Source: Bacillus oleivorans (lineage in GTDB: Bacteria > Bacillota > Bacilli > Bacillales > JC228). Taken from it: a stretch of DNA of 64,000 nucleotides. The stretch covers positions 496,001 to 560,000 of the forward strand of contig NZ_OAOP01000002.1 of the NCBI RefSeq assembly GCF_900207585.1, written 5' to 3'. Within the stretch, counting starts at the first letter, position 1. Each line of letters starts with the position of its first letter. Below are positions 52,842 to 60,787 of this stretch, in pieces. A model generated the notes under the pieces. The model did not search any database and was not told where the DNA came from. It was given only the letters and a program-made list of their open reading frames with translations. The translations under genes were made by a program, and so were the position numbers.

Positions 52842-53423
52842 ATGTATAAAACAGCAAAGAAGATCGCGATATTATTGTTTCGCTTATTTGGAAAAATTGA
52901 CACTCAAAATAAACATTTGCTGCCAGAAAATGAAGGTTATATTGTAGCATGTACGCACGAGGGCTGGTTAGAGATTGTCGCTTTAGGTATTGTCTTACCT
53001 AAACCGATTCATTTTATGGCAAAAAAGGAGCTTTTTCAAAATAAAATATATGATTTCTTTTTAACCAGGTTAAATGCCTTTCCGGTAAATCGAGAAAATC
53101 CAGGGCCAAGCAGTATTAAAATGCCTATAAAGCTATTGAAAGCTGGAGAAGTTGTCGGAATTTTCCCAAGCGGTATGAGAACAAGCGAGGATGTTTCATT
53201 AAAAAGAGGGGCAGTCACAATTGCAAATCTGGCGAAAACCCCAATTGTTCCAGCTTATTATAAGGGGCCTTTTTACTTAAAAGAACTTATTTTTCTCAGA
53301 AAAAAACCGACCATCATTTTCGGGGAACCTTTCTATATAAATGTTTCCCATAAAGAAGATTTTGAAAAATATACGGACTTTTTAAATCAACAAATTCAAA
53401 TATTAAAAGATCACATACATTAA
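52842..53423 (+). CDS. plsC: 1-acyl-sn-glycerol-3-phosphate acyltransferase (PlsC/YhdO-like)
   Basis: The 193-aa membrane-associated enzyme acylates lysophosphatidic acid. The fold and words match B. subtilis YhdO (HFMAKKELFQNK, FPVNRENPGPSSIK, GIFPSGMRTSEDV). The catalytic H(X)4D reads THEGWLE, that is His39 and Glu44 instead of Asp. Block III is FPSGMRT in place of FPEGTRS. ATG 52842 follows AAAGGTGAG. Activity needs to be checked because of the Asp-to-Glu change. Confidence 0.88.
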   Translation: MYKTAKKIAILLFRLFGKIDTQNKHLLPENEGYIVACTHEGWLEIVALGIVLPKPIHFMAKKELFQNKIYDFFLTRLNAFPVNRENPGPSSIKMPIKLLKAGEVVGIFPSGMRTSEDVSLKRGAVTIANLAKTPIVPAYYKGPFYLKELIFLRKKPTIIFGEPFYINVSHKEDFEKYTDFLNQQIQILKDHIH

Positions 53424-53495
53424 TTTCATTAAGGAATGGTAGTACTTGGCAACAGATAAGGGTATACTAGTTATAAGGGATTTGTTTCTCTGGGT

Positions 53496-53537
53496 CTTCT
53501 GTTGTTTACATTCTTACAGAAGGCGATCGTGTAAACA
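53496..53537 (+). promoter_or_regulatory. Interleaved inverted repeats before an unknown gene
   Basis: CTTCTGT (53496-53502) pairs with ACAGAAG (53516-53522), and TGTTTACA (53503-53510) pairs with TGTAAACA (53530-53537). The two stems cross, so only one can form unless a tight pseudoknot is made. The ribosome site AAAGGAG starts at 53540, two bases past the second stem. Confidence 0.5.
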
Positions 53538-53552
53538 AGAAAGGAGACCAAT

Positions 53553-53921
53553 ATGACTGCAACCATATACCAGGCTAAACTAGGAGACGGAATCAAACAG
53601 AAGGGAATTAAACGAACAGATTCCTTTTTCAGTACTCCAGAAGAAGCTGTTGCCGAAGCCTTTGCGCTAAAGAAAAAAATCGATGGAAAATATGATCATA
53701 AAATTGAATGGGATTACGAAGGAGAAATCACTGGTTCCTCCAGTAACTTAAAGATTTTAAAGGGATATTTACACGGAGACCGAAAAACACACGCATTCTA
53801 TCTGCAAATTGTATCGTTCAAAAAATCAAAGAAGCATTCGATTGTTTCTCCTATCAAACCATCCAAGTTATCAGCCAAGGATCAAAAAGCCTTAGATAAT
53901 GCCGTTAAATGGTATGCGTAA
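53553..53921 (+). CDS. Hypothetical basic protein, 122 aa
   Basis: A soluble, lysine-rich protein (TATIYQAKLGDGIKQKG, DHKIEWDYEGEITGSSSNLKILKGYLHGDRKTHAFYLQIVSF) with a likely beta-sheet centre and a helical, basic end. No family recognised. ATG 53553 follows AAAGGAG. The upstream interleaved repeats suggest controlled translation or transcription. Single gene; ends at the terminator of the convergent toxin-like gene. Confidence 0.65.
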   Translation: MTATIYQAKLGDGIKQKGIKRTDSFFSTPEEAVAEAFALKKKIDGKYDHKIEWDYEGEITGSSSNLKILKGYLHGDRKTHAFYLQIVSFKKSKKHSIVSPIKPSKLSAKDQKALDNAVKWYA

Positions 53922-53956
53922 AAAAAGAGAGCACCTACCTGATGGTAGCTGCTCTC
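53921..53956 (-). terminator. Terminator of the toxin-like minus transcript
   Basis: GAGAGC-AC-CTACC with GGTAG-CT-GCTCTC around a TGAT loop, followed on the minus strand by a run of seven T. It may also serve the 122-aa gene. Confidence 0.75.
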
Positions 53957-53985
53957 TTCCCGTTTTGTGGGCAGTTTTTGCCTTT

Positions 53986-54054
53986 CTACTTTTGAGTAAG
54001 CCCTATGATCATCACAATGAGCACCAGCAACTGGATGGTTACTTCTACATCCAT
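53986..54054 (-). CDS. Candidate type I (holin-like) toxin peptide, 22 aa
   Basis: From ATG 54054 the minus strand reads MDVEVTIQLLVLIVMIIGLTQK: an acidic start, one membrane helix and a basic end. GAGGAGG lies nine bases upstream and a strong terminator ends the short transcript. This is the arrangement of Bacillus TxpA/BsrG-type and 'putative holin-like toxin' loci, where an antisense RNA is the antitoxin. The peptide is shorter than most (about 30 aa), and I cannot show the antisense RNA. Confidence 0.5.
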   Translation of the reverse strand: MDVEVTIQLLVLIVMIIGLTQK

Positions 54055-54200
54055 CGAAAGCCGCCTCCTCTTCATAAGTGAAGCTCATTCCTCCGGCTCT
54101 TTACTCATAGAAAAGGACTTACGTTTCCCCACTAGATTTATATTCGGCCACGTTTAAAATATGCCTAGCAGGACAGTTGCTTTAGCAAAATTTTATGTTT

Positions 54201-55544
54201 TTACCATATACCTAATACATCCATCATAACAAGGACAATCAATGGAGGGGCCACATAACGGATTGTAATATACCAAGCTTCAAATAATCCCTTTTTTAGC
54301 CAATTTCCTTTTTTTAATTCACTATAAAGAAGGGAACGTTTCATTTTCAATGGAACAAAAATAGAAATTAAAAGTGCTCCAAATGGAAGTAAGACATTAC
54401 TGACTGTATAATCAGCAAAATCGAAAATCGTTTTACCAAAAATCTTTACCTCTGCTAAGATTCCGAATGATAAAGCAGATGGGACACCTAGTGCAAAAAT
54501 CGCCAAACCAAGTATCCACGACCATTTTAGTCTTTGCTCTGGCTTTCCGTTTGATATAACCGAAACGATTATTTCTAATAAAGAAAAGGCGGATGTTAAG
54601 GCAGCAAACAAAAATAATACTAAAAAAGCGATAAAAAACAACATCCCAAATGGAAGCTGACTAAAGACAGTAGGCAACACGTTAAATAAAAGAACCGGAC
54701 CGGCATTAGGTTCTAAATGAAAGGCAAATACAGCCGGGAATATCGCTAACCCTGCCAGTAATATGATAAAAATATTCATACTGACAATTGAAATAGCAGC
54801 ATGAGGCAGACTTTGGTTTTTCGGTAAGTATGAGCTATAGGTAACCATTACTGACACACCCACACTTAAGGTGAAGAAGGATTGTCCCATTGCGTCTAAA
54901 AGTGTCTGGGAGGTTACTTTTGAAAAGTCTGGCTTTAATATGAATTGAATTCCTTCACTAGCACCTGCTAAAGTCACAGCGCGAATGACTAAAATAATAA
55001 ATAAAACAAATAACGCAGGCATCATAATCCGGCTGGCACTTTCTATTCCTTTTTGGATCCCTCTGGAAACAACGATGATTGTGAACAGCATAAAAATAAG
55101 CTGAAATACGATACTTAACAGGGGATCTGCAATTGTTTCATTAAAGACAGCTGTATATTGTTCTGATGAAAGTCCATTCAATTGGCCTGTTATTGCCTTA
55201 AATAAATAGATAAGAATCCATCCGCCAATAACCCCGTAAAAAGAAAGCAAAACAAATGAAGTAATCATACCTAAGATCCCAACCCAGTGCCATTTTGTGC
55301 CGGGTGCAATTTTTTTATATGAATTGACGGCGTTGTCTTGAGCAGTTCGTCCAATTACGAACTCGGCTAATAATAACGGAAGACCAAGCAGTATGGTAAA
55401 AAGAATAAATATAAGAAAAAATGCGCCTCCGCCATTTTGACCAGCGATATATGGGAATTTCCAAATGGCTCCTAAACCAATAGCTGAACCTGCAGCAGCT
55501 AAGATAAATCCCACCTTAGAGGACCATTGTTCACGTTCACTCAT
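54201..55544 (-). CDS. Sodium-dependent (SNF family) amino-acid transporter
   Basis: A 447-aa neurotransmitter:sodium symporter with 11-12 helices and the sodium/substrate site in helix 1 ([22 protein letters not shown]). Bacillus YocR/YhdH are homologues. ATG 55544 has GAGGAGAG upstream; the frame opens five codons earlier. A T-box leader precedes it, so transcription should rise when one tRNA is uncharged; the transported amino acid is therefore likely the same as the T-box specifier, tentatively phenylalanine. Confidence 0.93.
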   Translation of the reverse strand: MSEREQWSSKVGFILAAAGSAIGLGAIWKFPYIAGQNGGGAFFLIFILFTILLGLPLLLAEFVIGRTAQDNAVNSYKKIAPGTKWHWVGILGMITSFVLLSFYGVIGGWILIYLFKAITGQLNGLSSEQYTAVFNETIADPLLSIVFQLIFMLFTIIVVSRGIQKGIESASRIMMPALFVLFIILVIRAVTLAGASEGIQFILKPDFSKVTSQTLLDAMGQSFFTLSVGVSVMVTYSSYLPKNQSLPHAAISIVSMNIFIILLAGLAIFPAVFAFHLEPNAGPVLLFNVLPTVFSQLPFGMLFFIAFLVLFLFAALTSAFSLLEIIVSVISNGKPEQRLKWSWILGLAIFALGVPSALSFGILAEVKIFGKTIFDFADYTVSNVLLPFGALLISIFVPLKMKRSLLYSELKKGNWLKKGLFEAWYITIRYVAPPLIVLVMMDVLGIW

Positions 55545-55624
55545 AAAATCTCTCCTCATTTAGATGTTTAAAAGGGAATACCCGTTATGCGGACGATTCA
55601 ATTCAAAGCAAAAGATATAAGCTA

Positions 55625-55850
55625 TAAAAAAACGCCCCTACATATGTAGGGACGATTAATCGCGGTACCACCCTAGTTGTGAGACGAAGAGTCTCACCAC
55701 TCATCATTATAACGGTTATTCACCGTCTTTTGTCAAAGACAAAAGAAGCTCCAGAACTGAATTTCACTTTCCCTTTTGTACCGATTTCCACCATACACCG
55801 GCTCTCTATAAACAGGGAAGGAGAAGCTACTTAAATTCCTTCATTGCATG
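55625..55850 (-). promoter_or_regulatory. T-box riboswitch of the SNF transporter gene
   Basis: The minus strand shows the T-box core AGGGTGGTACCGCG (55661-55674) and a terminator GTCCCTACATATGTAGGGGC followed by T7 (55625-55654), which competes with the antiterminator. Stem I carries AGAGAG, a lower helix AGCTTC/GGAGCT and TTCCC/GGGAA around a specifier loop GTGAAATTCAGT. The likely specifier is TTC (Phe) at 55759-55761, flanked by A on both sides; this reading is tentative. A promoter TTGACA (55895-55900) lies upstream. Confidence 0.93.
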
Positions 55851-55894
55851 TTATGTATAGATGATTATTCATTTTTAACATGCATGTATTTGAT

Positions 55895-55900
55895 TGTCAA
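55895..55900 (-). promoter_or_regulatory. -35 box of the T-box/SNF unit
   Basis: TTGACA on the minus strand, 17 bp from TAAAAA (55872-55877), just downstream of the DUF421 gene end. Confidence 0.5.
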
Positions 55901-55916
55901 CTTCCAATAAACCGAA

Positions 55917-56774
55917 TCAGCTTAAATAGGGGGTGAGCTTATTCTTCAAATCATTTAGTTTTGTAGCATTCCTGTTAAACATATCTTTTGCTTCTTTAGA
56001 TTCTGTTTCTAAAGCAAAGAGCTCAAGATCAGCCTGACATTTTTTTATCATGGCGAGTAAAAGAGGACGTTCTTGAGGACTCGGAACTTGTTTTTTGTCG
56101 TCATACACATCAACCGTGAGTTCGCCATATGAATCTACCTGACCAAGGAAAATATTTTCTGGGAGAACTTCCAATTTTTCAAGCTGAATATTTAGCCACT
56201 CTCTTGTCTTTCCGGCTCTTTGCAGCCCATCATCGAGAATTTGTCCATCCATAATAACAGCATTAGGCTCTTTTACATTCGCAACCTTAACATTTAAATC
56301 CTTAGCAGTAAGTGGCTGATTTTCTTTTTTAACAAAAACACTTAGTTTTCCATCATGTTCAAGGATAGCTGATTCAACTTCAGACAGGCCATACACATTT
56401 TTTTCTCTAAGCAAGCTCATCAGGTCATCAATTGAATACTTTTCCTTTTTTAAATTCTCTTCTAATATTTTGCCATCTTTAATTAAAAAGGTGCTTTTTC
56501 CTTCAATAAATTCCCTTGCACTTCTGCTTTTTAAAGAAATGTAGTCGGCTAGCCAGGCGATACCGCCAAATACAAAAATGGCAAGTACACCATTTAGAAT
56601 ATTTGTTTCCAATTTTAATATAACCTCACTAGCTAGACTTCCGATTGTAATTCCGGCAACATACTCAAAAAAGGATAGTTGTGAGATTTGTTTTTTTCCA
56701 ATCATTTTTGTGATAAGAAATAATATAACAACAAAGAAGAGTGCACGTAAAATAATATCGATATGATCAGGCAA
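55917..56774 (-). CDS. 2Duf-type protein: DUF421 (YetF) membrane domain with C-terminal DUF1657
   Basis: The 285-aa protein has three membrane helices and a YetF/DUF421 cytosolic domain (GKSTFLIKDGKILEENLKKEKYS, DLMSLLREKNVYGLSEVE), then residues 235-285 that match DUF1657 (MIKKCQADLELFALETESKEAKDMF). This two-domain build is that of 2Duf, the protein of the spoVA-2mob operon linked to wet-heat resistance of Bacillus spores. TTG 56774 follows AAAGGGTG. Last of a three-gene operon; no SpoVA genes are near. Confidence 0.85.
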   Translation of the reverse strand: MPDHIDIILRALFFVVILFLITKMIGKKQISQLSFFEYVAGITIGSLASEVILKLETNILNGVLAIFVFGGIAWLADYISLKSRSAREFIEGKSTFLIKDGKILEENLKKEKYSIDDLMSLLREKNVYGLSEVESAILEHDGKLSVFVKKENQPLTAKDLNVKVANVKEPNAVIMDGQILDDGLQRAGKTREWLNIQLEKLEVLPENIFLGQVDSYGELTVDVYDDKKQVPSPQERPLLLAMIKKCQADLELFALETESKEAKDMFNRNATKLNDLKNKLTPYLS

Positions 56775-56793
56775 TTTATTTCACCCTTTATAA

Positions 56794-57000
56794 TTAGGAG
56801 CCTCGGTATTGAGGCTCCTGATTTTCAATTTTCATTAACCGCTGATTTAAATCTTTTTTTACTTCTTCTACCACAAGCATCGACTCATGGAAAATTTTTG
56901 CGGCATTTGGATCACGAGAATTTAATGCCAGGGTCGATAATTGTGCTTCAATACCACTGATAGTTGCAATACACTGTTTTACATTAGAGGCTATAGTCAT
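56794..57000 (-). CDS. DUF1657 protein (second copy)
   Basis: The 68-aa helical protein (MTIASNVKQCIATISGIEAQLSTLAL...) aligns with the gene before it and with the C-terminus of the 2Duf protein: VKQ-(11)-AQ/EAQL-x3-AL, then AAKIFHESM. DUF1657 proteins are small, spore-associated and found with SpoVA/2Duf genes. ATG 57000 follows GGAGG by seven bases. 38 bases after the first copy and 19 before 2Duf. Confidence 0.88.
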   Translation of the reverse strand: MTIASNVKQCIATISGIEAQLSTLALNSRDPNAAKIFHESMLVVEEVKKDLNQRLMKIENQEPQYRGS

Positions 57001-57038
57001 AAAAGATCCTCCAAATATCCTTTAGAAGGACTACCTAT

Positions 57039-57242
57039 TTATTGATTGTATTGTGGTTCTTCTTGCAGAATCTGCTGAACTCTTGGCTCAAGAGAATCGA
57101 TAATAGCTTGAGTTTGTTGTGCAGCAGTTTGGTAAAGCTGTTTTGCTTGTTTGTTTTGTGTTCCTAATGCAAAGGTTTCTAAGTTTGCTTGCGCACTTTT
57201 TAATCCAGCAATTGTTTGTTTAACCTGACTTCCTACTGTCAT
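57039..57242 (-). CDS. DUF1657 protein (first copy)
   Basis: A 67-aa two-helix protein (MTVGSQVKQTIAGLKSAQANLETFAL...) rich in Gln. It opens the operon DUF1657-DUF1657-2Duf. ATG 57242 has AGAAGGA eight bases upstream. The sigma-G promoter at 57287-57315 should restrict expression to the forespore late in sporulation. Confidence 0.88.
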   Translation of the reverse strand: MTVGSQVKQTIAGLKSAQANLETFALGTQNKQAKQLYQTAAQQTQAIIDSLEPRVQQILQEEPQYNQ

Positions 57243-57286
57243 TCATTCATTCCTTCTTTCTTAAGTGTGTGAAATTGCTTCAATTG

Positions 57287-57315
57287 TAGTATGACTGAAC
57301 CTTTAAAAAATATTC
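57287..57315 (-). promoter_or_regulatory. Sigma-G promoter of the DUF1657/2Duf operon
   Basis: On the minus strand GAATA (57311-57315), a 17-bp spacer and CATACTA (57287-57293). Both boxes agree fully with the forespore consensus GHATR-17/18-CATNHTA; sigma-F could also read it. Confidence 0.8.
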
Positions 57316-57386
57316 GCATGGAATTGTTTGTAAAAATATGGAATGGCTATCGTATCGGGGTATTGGTAAAACAAAAAACAAAGTGA

Positions 57387-57425
57387 AAAACCCCTGTATC
57401 GGCTAAGTTTCGATACAGGGGTTTT
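57387..57425. terminator. Terminator after the SPFH/RHH pair
   Basis: AAAACCCCTGTATCG/CGATACAGGGGTTTT, 15-bp stem, T-rich on both strands. Confidence 0.85.
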
Positions 57426-57427
57426 GT

Positions 57428-57613
57428 TTAATCGTCATCAGACTCTTCTTGACTTTTCATTTTAGATGGAAGCCTTCCAGCCCGCTTCGCAGATTCTCTT
57501 AATAAGAATTCGATATGAGCGTTGACACTCCTAAATTCGTCGGTTGCCCATTTTTCAATAATCTTATAAACGTCAGGGTCAATCCGTAAAGGGAAGCTCT
57601 TTTTTTTAGCCAT
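57428..57613 (-). CDS. Ribbon-helix-helix (Arc-like) protein, 61 aa
   Basis: A small DNA-binding-type protein: FPLRIDPDVYKIIEKWATDEFRSVNAHIEFLLRESAKRAG has the strand-helix-helix of Arc/MetJ proteins, with a basic start and an acidic end. It starts 9 bases after the SPFH gene, so they are one operon. This partner is often seen behind SPFH genes in bacilli. It may regulate the operon; no operator was found. Confidence 0.8.
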   Translation of the reverse strand: MAKKKSFPLRIDPDVYKIIEKWATDEFRSVNAHIEFLLRESAKRAGRLPSKMKSQEESDDD

Positions 57614-57622
57614 GATTTCCTA

Positions 57623-58465
57623 TTAATATAAACTTCCTGTATTGATAACCGGCTGGGCAGCACGATCTGATACGATTGCGACCATCAGATTATTGACCAT
57701 TGCGACTTTACGTTCTTCATCTAACTCTAGTATTTCTTTTTCTTCTAATTGCTGGATCGCCATTTGTGCCATGCCAACTGCACCTTCTACGATTTTTTGC
57801 CTAGCTGATACAATGGCAGTTGCTTGCTGACGCTGAAGCATCGCGCTTGCTATCTCTGTTGAGTATGCCAGGTGAGTTAGTCTTGCTTCCATTACTTTAA
57901 CACCGGCAACTTCAAGACGATCCTGTAATTCAACAGATAGTTCATTTGAAACCTCTTCGGCATTTCCGCGCAGCGTAATTTCAACATTTTCAAAGGTGTC
58001 GTATGGGTATTTGGTAGCCACATGGCGGATCGCGGTTTCACTTTGTATTTCTACAAATTCCTCATAATTATCAACATCAAATACTGCTTTGGCAGAGTCA
58101 ACTACTTTAAAAACAACGACTGCTGCAATTTCAATTGGGTTTCCTTCGACATCATTGACTTTGAGCTTTTTTGTGTTGAAATTTCGAACTCGTAAGGAAA
58201 CGGTTTTTCTTAGAGTAAGCGGAACGGTAAGGAATAATCCGCTGCTGCGAATGCTTCCTAAATATCGGCCAAAGAATGTAACGACCACGGCTTGGTTTGG
58301 CTGTATTACCGTAATCCCGCTAGCAACCAGGACCGCAAGCAATACTAACACGATACCGAGCGGGATAATTTGATTAATCAGTGAAAACACAGCTGCTCCG
58401 ATAAAAACGACAAATAGCAAAACACCTAAGAATCCATTAATATGCCTTGCATTATTTTCTTTCAT
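57623..58465 (-). CDS. SPFH/Band 7 (stomatin/flotillin-type) membrane protein
   Basis: A 280-aa protein with two N-terminal hydrophobic helices (about 12-50) and an SPFH domain (GITVIQPNQAVVVTFFGRYLGSI, VEGNPIEIAAVVVFKVVDSAKAVFDVDNYEEFVEIQSETAIRHV), then a helical repeat (EIASAMLQRQQATAIVSARQKIVEGAVGMA). Such proteins scaffold membrane domains. ATG 58465 follows GGGGG. Confidence 0.9.
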   Translation of the reverse strand: MKENNARHINGFLGVLLFVVFIGAAVFSLINQIIPLGIVLVLLAVLVASGITVIQPNQAVVVTFFGRYLGSIRSSGLFLTVPLTLRKTVSLRVRNFNTKKLKVNDVEGNPIEIAAVVVFKVVDSAKAVFDVDNYEEFVEIQSETAIRHVATKYPYDTFENVEITLRGNAEEVSNELSVELQDRLEVAGVKVMEARLTHLAYSTEIASAMLQRQQATAIVSARQKIVEGAVGMAQMAIQQLEEKEILELDEERKVAMVNNLMVAIVSDRAAQPVINTGSLY

Positions 58466-58649
58466 TAGAACAATCCCCCTAAAATATAAATCAATTTGAT
58501 ACTATTATGATATCACTTTTGTAAGGATATGTAAATGAAAAAGAAAAAAATAAAAAGCGAAACATTTATTTTCCATTTTTCGTATGTAAACGATGATAAA
58601 ATGGGGGTATGAAAAAAGGGAGGAATTTAGGTAAACTTGCTCCGTTGAT

Positions 58650-58676
58650 AAAAAAAAGCAACCTAATTAAGGTCGC
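58650..58676 (-). terminator. Minus-strand terminator
   Basis: GCGACCT-TAATT-AGGTTGC followed by T8 on the minus strand, directly over the stop codon of the 24-codon frame. Confidence 0.7.
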
Positions 58677-58741
58677 CTTTCATCTGTTTTTCTATTTTTA
58701 TCATAAGATTTTAATGCCTGCTGTACTTCTTCTTTTGTCAC
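58667..58741 (-). pseudogene. C-terminal remnant or 24-aa peptide
   Basis: From GTG 58741 the minus strand reads TKEEVQQALKSYDKNRKTDE, ending RRP, and runs into a good terminator. A weak GGAA lies six bases before the GTG. The preceding six codons are open to an in-frame TAA. It looks like the charged tail of a lost protein, but a real short peptide is possible. Confidence 0.35.
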
Positions 58742-58837
58742 CTCGAATTCCGTGTTTTATTTAATTATCTTTAAAGATAGGATGCCAGGATCTAAAAAAA
58801 ACATGTATAAATTTTAGTCAATCAAAGGGGGAGAGAA

Positions 58838-59233
58838 TTGAAGGCAATTGTTTCGGTTGTCGTGTTTGTTCTAATCATTATTCTTAGTACCTGTGGCTTA
58901 GAAACCAAAACCCTGGAACAATTCTATGAAGGAAACCTAAATGATGTAACCCAAATCAGGATTTTAGATGGGAACACCGGGTACAGTAAAACAGTTACAG
59001 ACCAAACTGTTATTGCAAATTTTCTAGATAAGATAAAAGACATAAAATTTATACCAGAAGAAAATCAAGAGGATCGGGATGGATTTAATTATGCAATTGC
59101 ACTTTATGAGAATGAAAAAGATACATTTTCATTCTCATTAACTCGATTTAACGGACATTACTATCATACAGAACCAGAGATTTTACCTATTGTGGATCAT
59201 TTTTATAAAAACTTAAATGTGAAAGAGGAGTAA
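58838..59233 (+). CDS. Putative small lipoprotein, 131 aa
   Basis: A lipobox (LSTC, Cys19) ends the signal peptide. The mature part has alternating strands (TQIRILDGNTGYSKTVTDQTVIANFLDKI, FNYAIALYENEKDTFSFSLTRFNGHYYHT) like the small DUF-type lipoproteins common in bacilli. Function unknown. TTG 58838 follows GGGGGAGAG. Single gene with terminator. Confidence 0.78.
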   Translation: MKAIVSVVVFVLIIILSTCGLETKTLEQFYEGNLNDVTQIRILDGNTGYSKTVTDQTVIANFLDKIKDIKFIPEENQEDRDGFNYAIALYENEKDTFSFSLTRFNGHYYHTEPEILPIVDHFYKNLNVKEE

Positions 59234-59246
59234 ACTGTTGAACGGA

Positions 59247-59268
59247 ACCGTCAATTGACGGTCTTTTT
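59247..59268 (+). terminator. Lipoprotein gene terminator
   Basis: ACCGTCAATTGACGGT palindrome then CTTTTT. Confidence 0.75.
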
Positions 59269-59439
59269 GTTTTATATAGATTTTTTTAATGACTGAAATC
59301 AATATAATGGGATCTGTCACTCTGGCTGTTTTAAAAAAATGTCTATTTTTTTCAAAGTATTCCTCCAATTAAGATACTTTTTATATGAAAATTATGGTAC
59401 GATTTATTAGCAGCTAGAACTAGATTTCGGAGGGTTCCT

Positions 59440-60732
59440 ATGATATTTAAAAAAGTGAAGCAATCAGATGTAAAACTGGATGTTTCTAATCAAAAAGTAG
59501 CGATAAACATTAAAAAGGGATTAGATGTTGAAAAGCAAATTAAAATGATTGACCTGACGGAAACAGATTTGAAGTATATTCATAGTCTGCAGCCACTTGT
59601 TATGGACAAAATTGATGAGATCGTCGGTCAATTTTATCGGAATTTGGAAAATGAAGTGTCCTTGTTAACAATCATCAATGATAATAGTTCCATTGAAAGA
59701 TTAAAAAAAACGCTGAAGAGCCATATAACGGAAATGTTTGACGGTAAAATCGATGATACATATTTTGATAAAAGAAGACGCATTGCTCAGGTTCATGTAA
59801 AAATAGGCTTACAAACAAAGTGGTATATGTGTGCTTTTCAGGATTTGCTCCTTTCCTTAATCAGCATTATTGAAAACAAAATCCAGCATCGCGATGATAT
59901 TTTTGCCGCCGTCAAGGCTGTAACGAAGATCTTGAATTTAGAACAGCAGTTAGTGCTGGAAGCCTACGATCAAGAATCGGAAAGGTTAAGAGCTCTGATA
60001 GAGGAAGAAAAAGGGATTATTCGAAACCATGTAGCAGGTCAATCACAAAACTTAGCTGCTGTATCAGAACAGACAAATGCTTCATTTCAACAGCTGCTCG
60101 CTCAATCGAATGAAATTGTGGCTCTTGCCCAAAAGGGATCTCAATTATCCAATTTAGCAGAGGAACGTGCAAAACAGGGCAAAGACCAACTGCAAAAACA
60201 AGATGATACAATTTCGAAGATTGACTTAACTGTGAATGATATTTCGAGCGATGTTCAAGTATTACTAGACATTACGAGTCAAATGCAAGAAATCGTAAAA
60301 ATCGTAAAAAAGATCGCTGAGCAAACGAATTTGCTGGCCCTAAATGCATCGATTGAAGCAGCTCGTGCGGGTGAAGCGGGAAGAGGTTTCGCTGTAGTAG
60401 CGGGCGAAGTCCAAAAGCTTGCTGAAGAAACGAAGAATTCTGTTTCAAGTGTTTCTGCATTAATTTTGAATACCAATTCCCAGGTTGAAAAGCTGACTCT
60501 TTCTCTAGAAAAGATAAAGAGTGCGGCGAAAGACGGTAATTTAAGCATGGCAGAGACAGAAAGTCATTTTGAGCAGATCTTATCAACGATGGCGGAAACG
60601 AAACAGCAAAATAATAAAATTGAAAACGAACTTAATTACTTTATAAATATTGTCAATGAAATAGGGGATGCCTTTGAAGAGGTAGCCATCTCAGCGAACA
60701 GCCTGACTGAGATAACCGAAGAAATGGATTGA
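59440..60732 (+). CDS. hemAT: Haem-based aerotaxis transducer HemAT
   Basis: The 430-aa soluble chemoreceptor has an N-terminal globin-coupled sensor (about 30-190) with proximal His119 in [17 protein letters not shown] and C-terminal methyl-accepting signalling helices (about 200-430) with the hairpin tip [37 protein letters not shown]. It binds oxygen and signals to CheA, steering the cell. Length equals HemAT of B. subtilis (432 aa). ATG 59440 follows GGAGGG. No sigma-D promoter was clear. Confidence 0.96.
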   Translation: MIFKKVKQSDVKLDVSNQKVAINIKKGLDVEKQIKMIDLTETDLKYIHSLQPLVMDKIDEIVGQFYRNLENEVSLLTIINDNSSIERLKKTLKSHITEMFDGKIDDTYFDKRRRIAQVHVKIGLQTKWYMCAFQDLLLSLISIIENKIQHRDDIFAAVKAVTKILNLEQQLVLEAYDQESERLRALIEEEKGIIRNHVAGQSQNLAAVSEQTNASFQQLLAQSNEIVALAQKGSQLSNLAEERAKQGKDQLQKQDDTISKIDLTVNDISSDVQVLLDITSQMQEIVKIVKKIAEQTNLLALNASIEAARAGEAGRGFAVVAGEVQKLAEETKNSVSSVSALILNTNSQVEKLTLSLEKIKSAAKDGNLSMAETESHFEQILSTMAETKQQNNKIENELNYFINIVNEIGDAFEEVAISANSLTEITEEMD

Positions 60733-60744
60733 CTGAAAAACTTG

Positions 60745-60778
60745 AAAAAATGCACTCATTAGCTAGAGTGCATTTTTT
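60745..60778. terminator. Bidirectional terminator
   Basis: AAAAAATGCACTC/GAGTGCATTTTTT, 13-bp stem, between convergent hemAT and the acidic protein gene. Confidence 0.9.
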
Positions 60779-60787
60779 CTTGGATGT

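Larger units (their letters stand above)
58466..58837. other. Intergenic region with a minus-strand gene tail
   Basis: Divergent region between the SPFH gene and the lipoprotein gene. Besides the promoters it holds a minus-strand peptide or remnant (58667-58741) with its own terminator; the rest is AT-rich without visible signals. Confidence 0.4.

Noticed and set aside
53882-54088. 68-codon minus-strand frame beginning MSFTYEEEAAF
   Set aside because: Its SD is one base from the ATG, the frame runs through the terminator hairpin, and composition is poor. The 22-aa frame within it has better signals.
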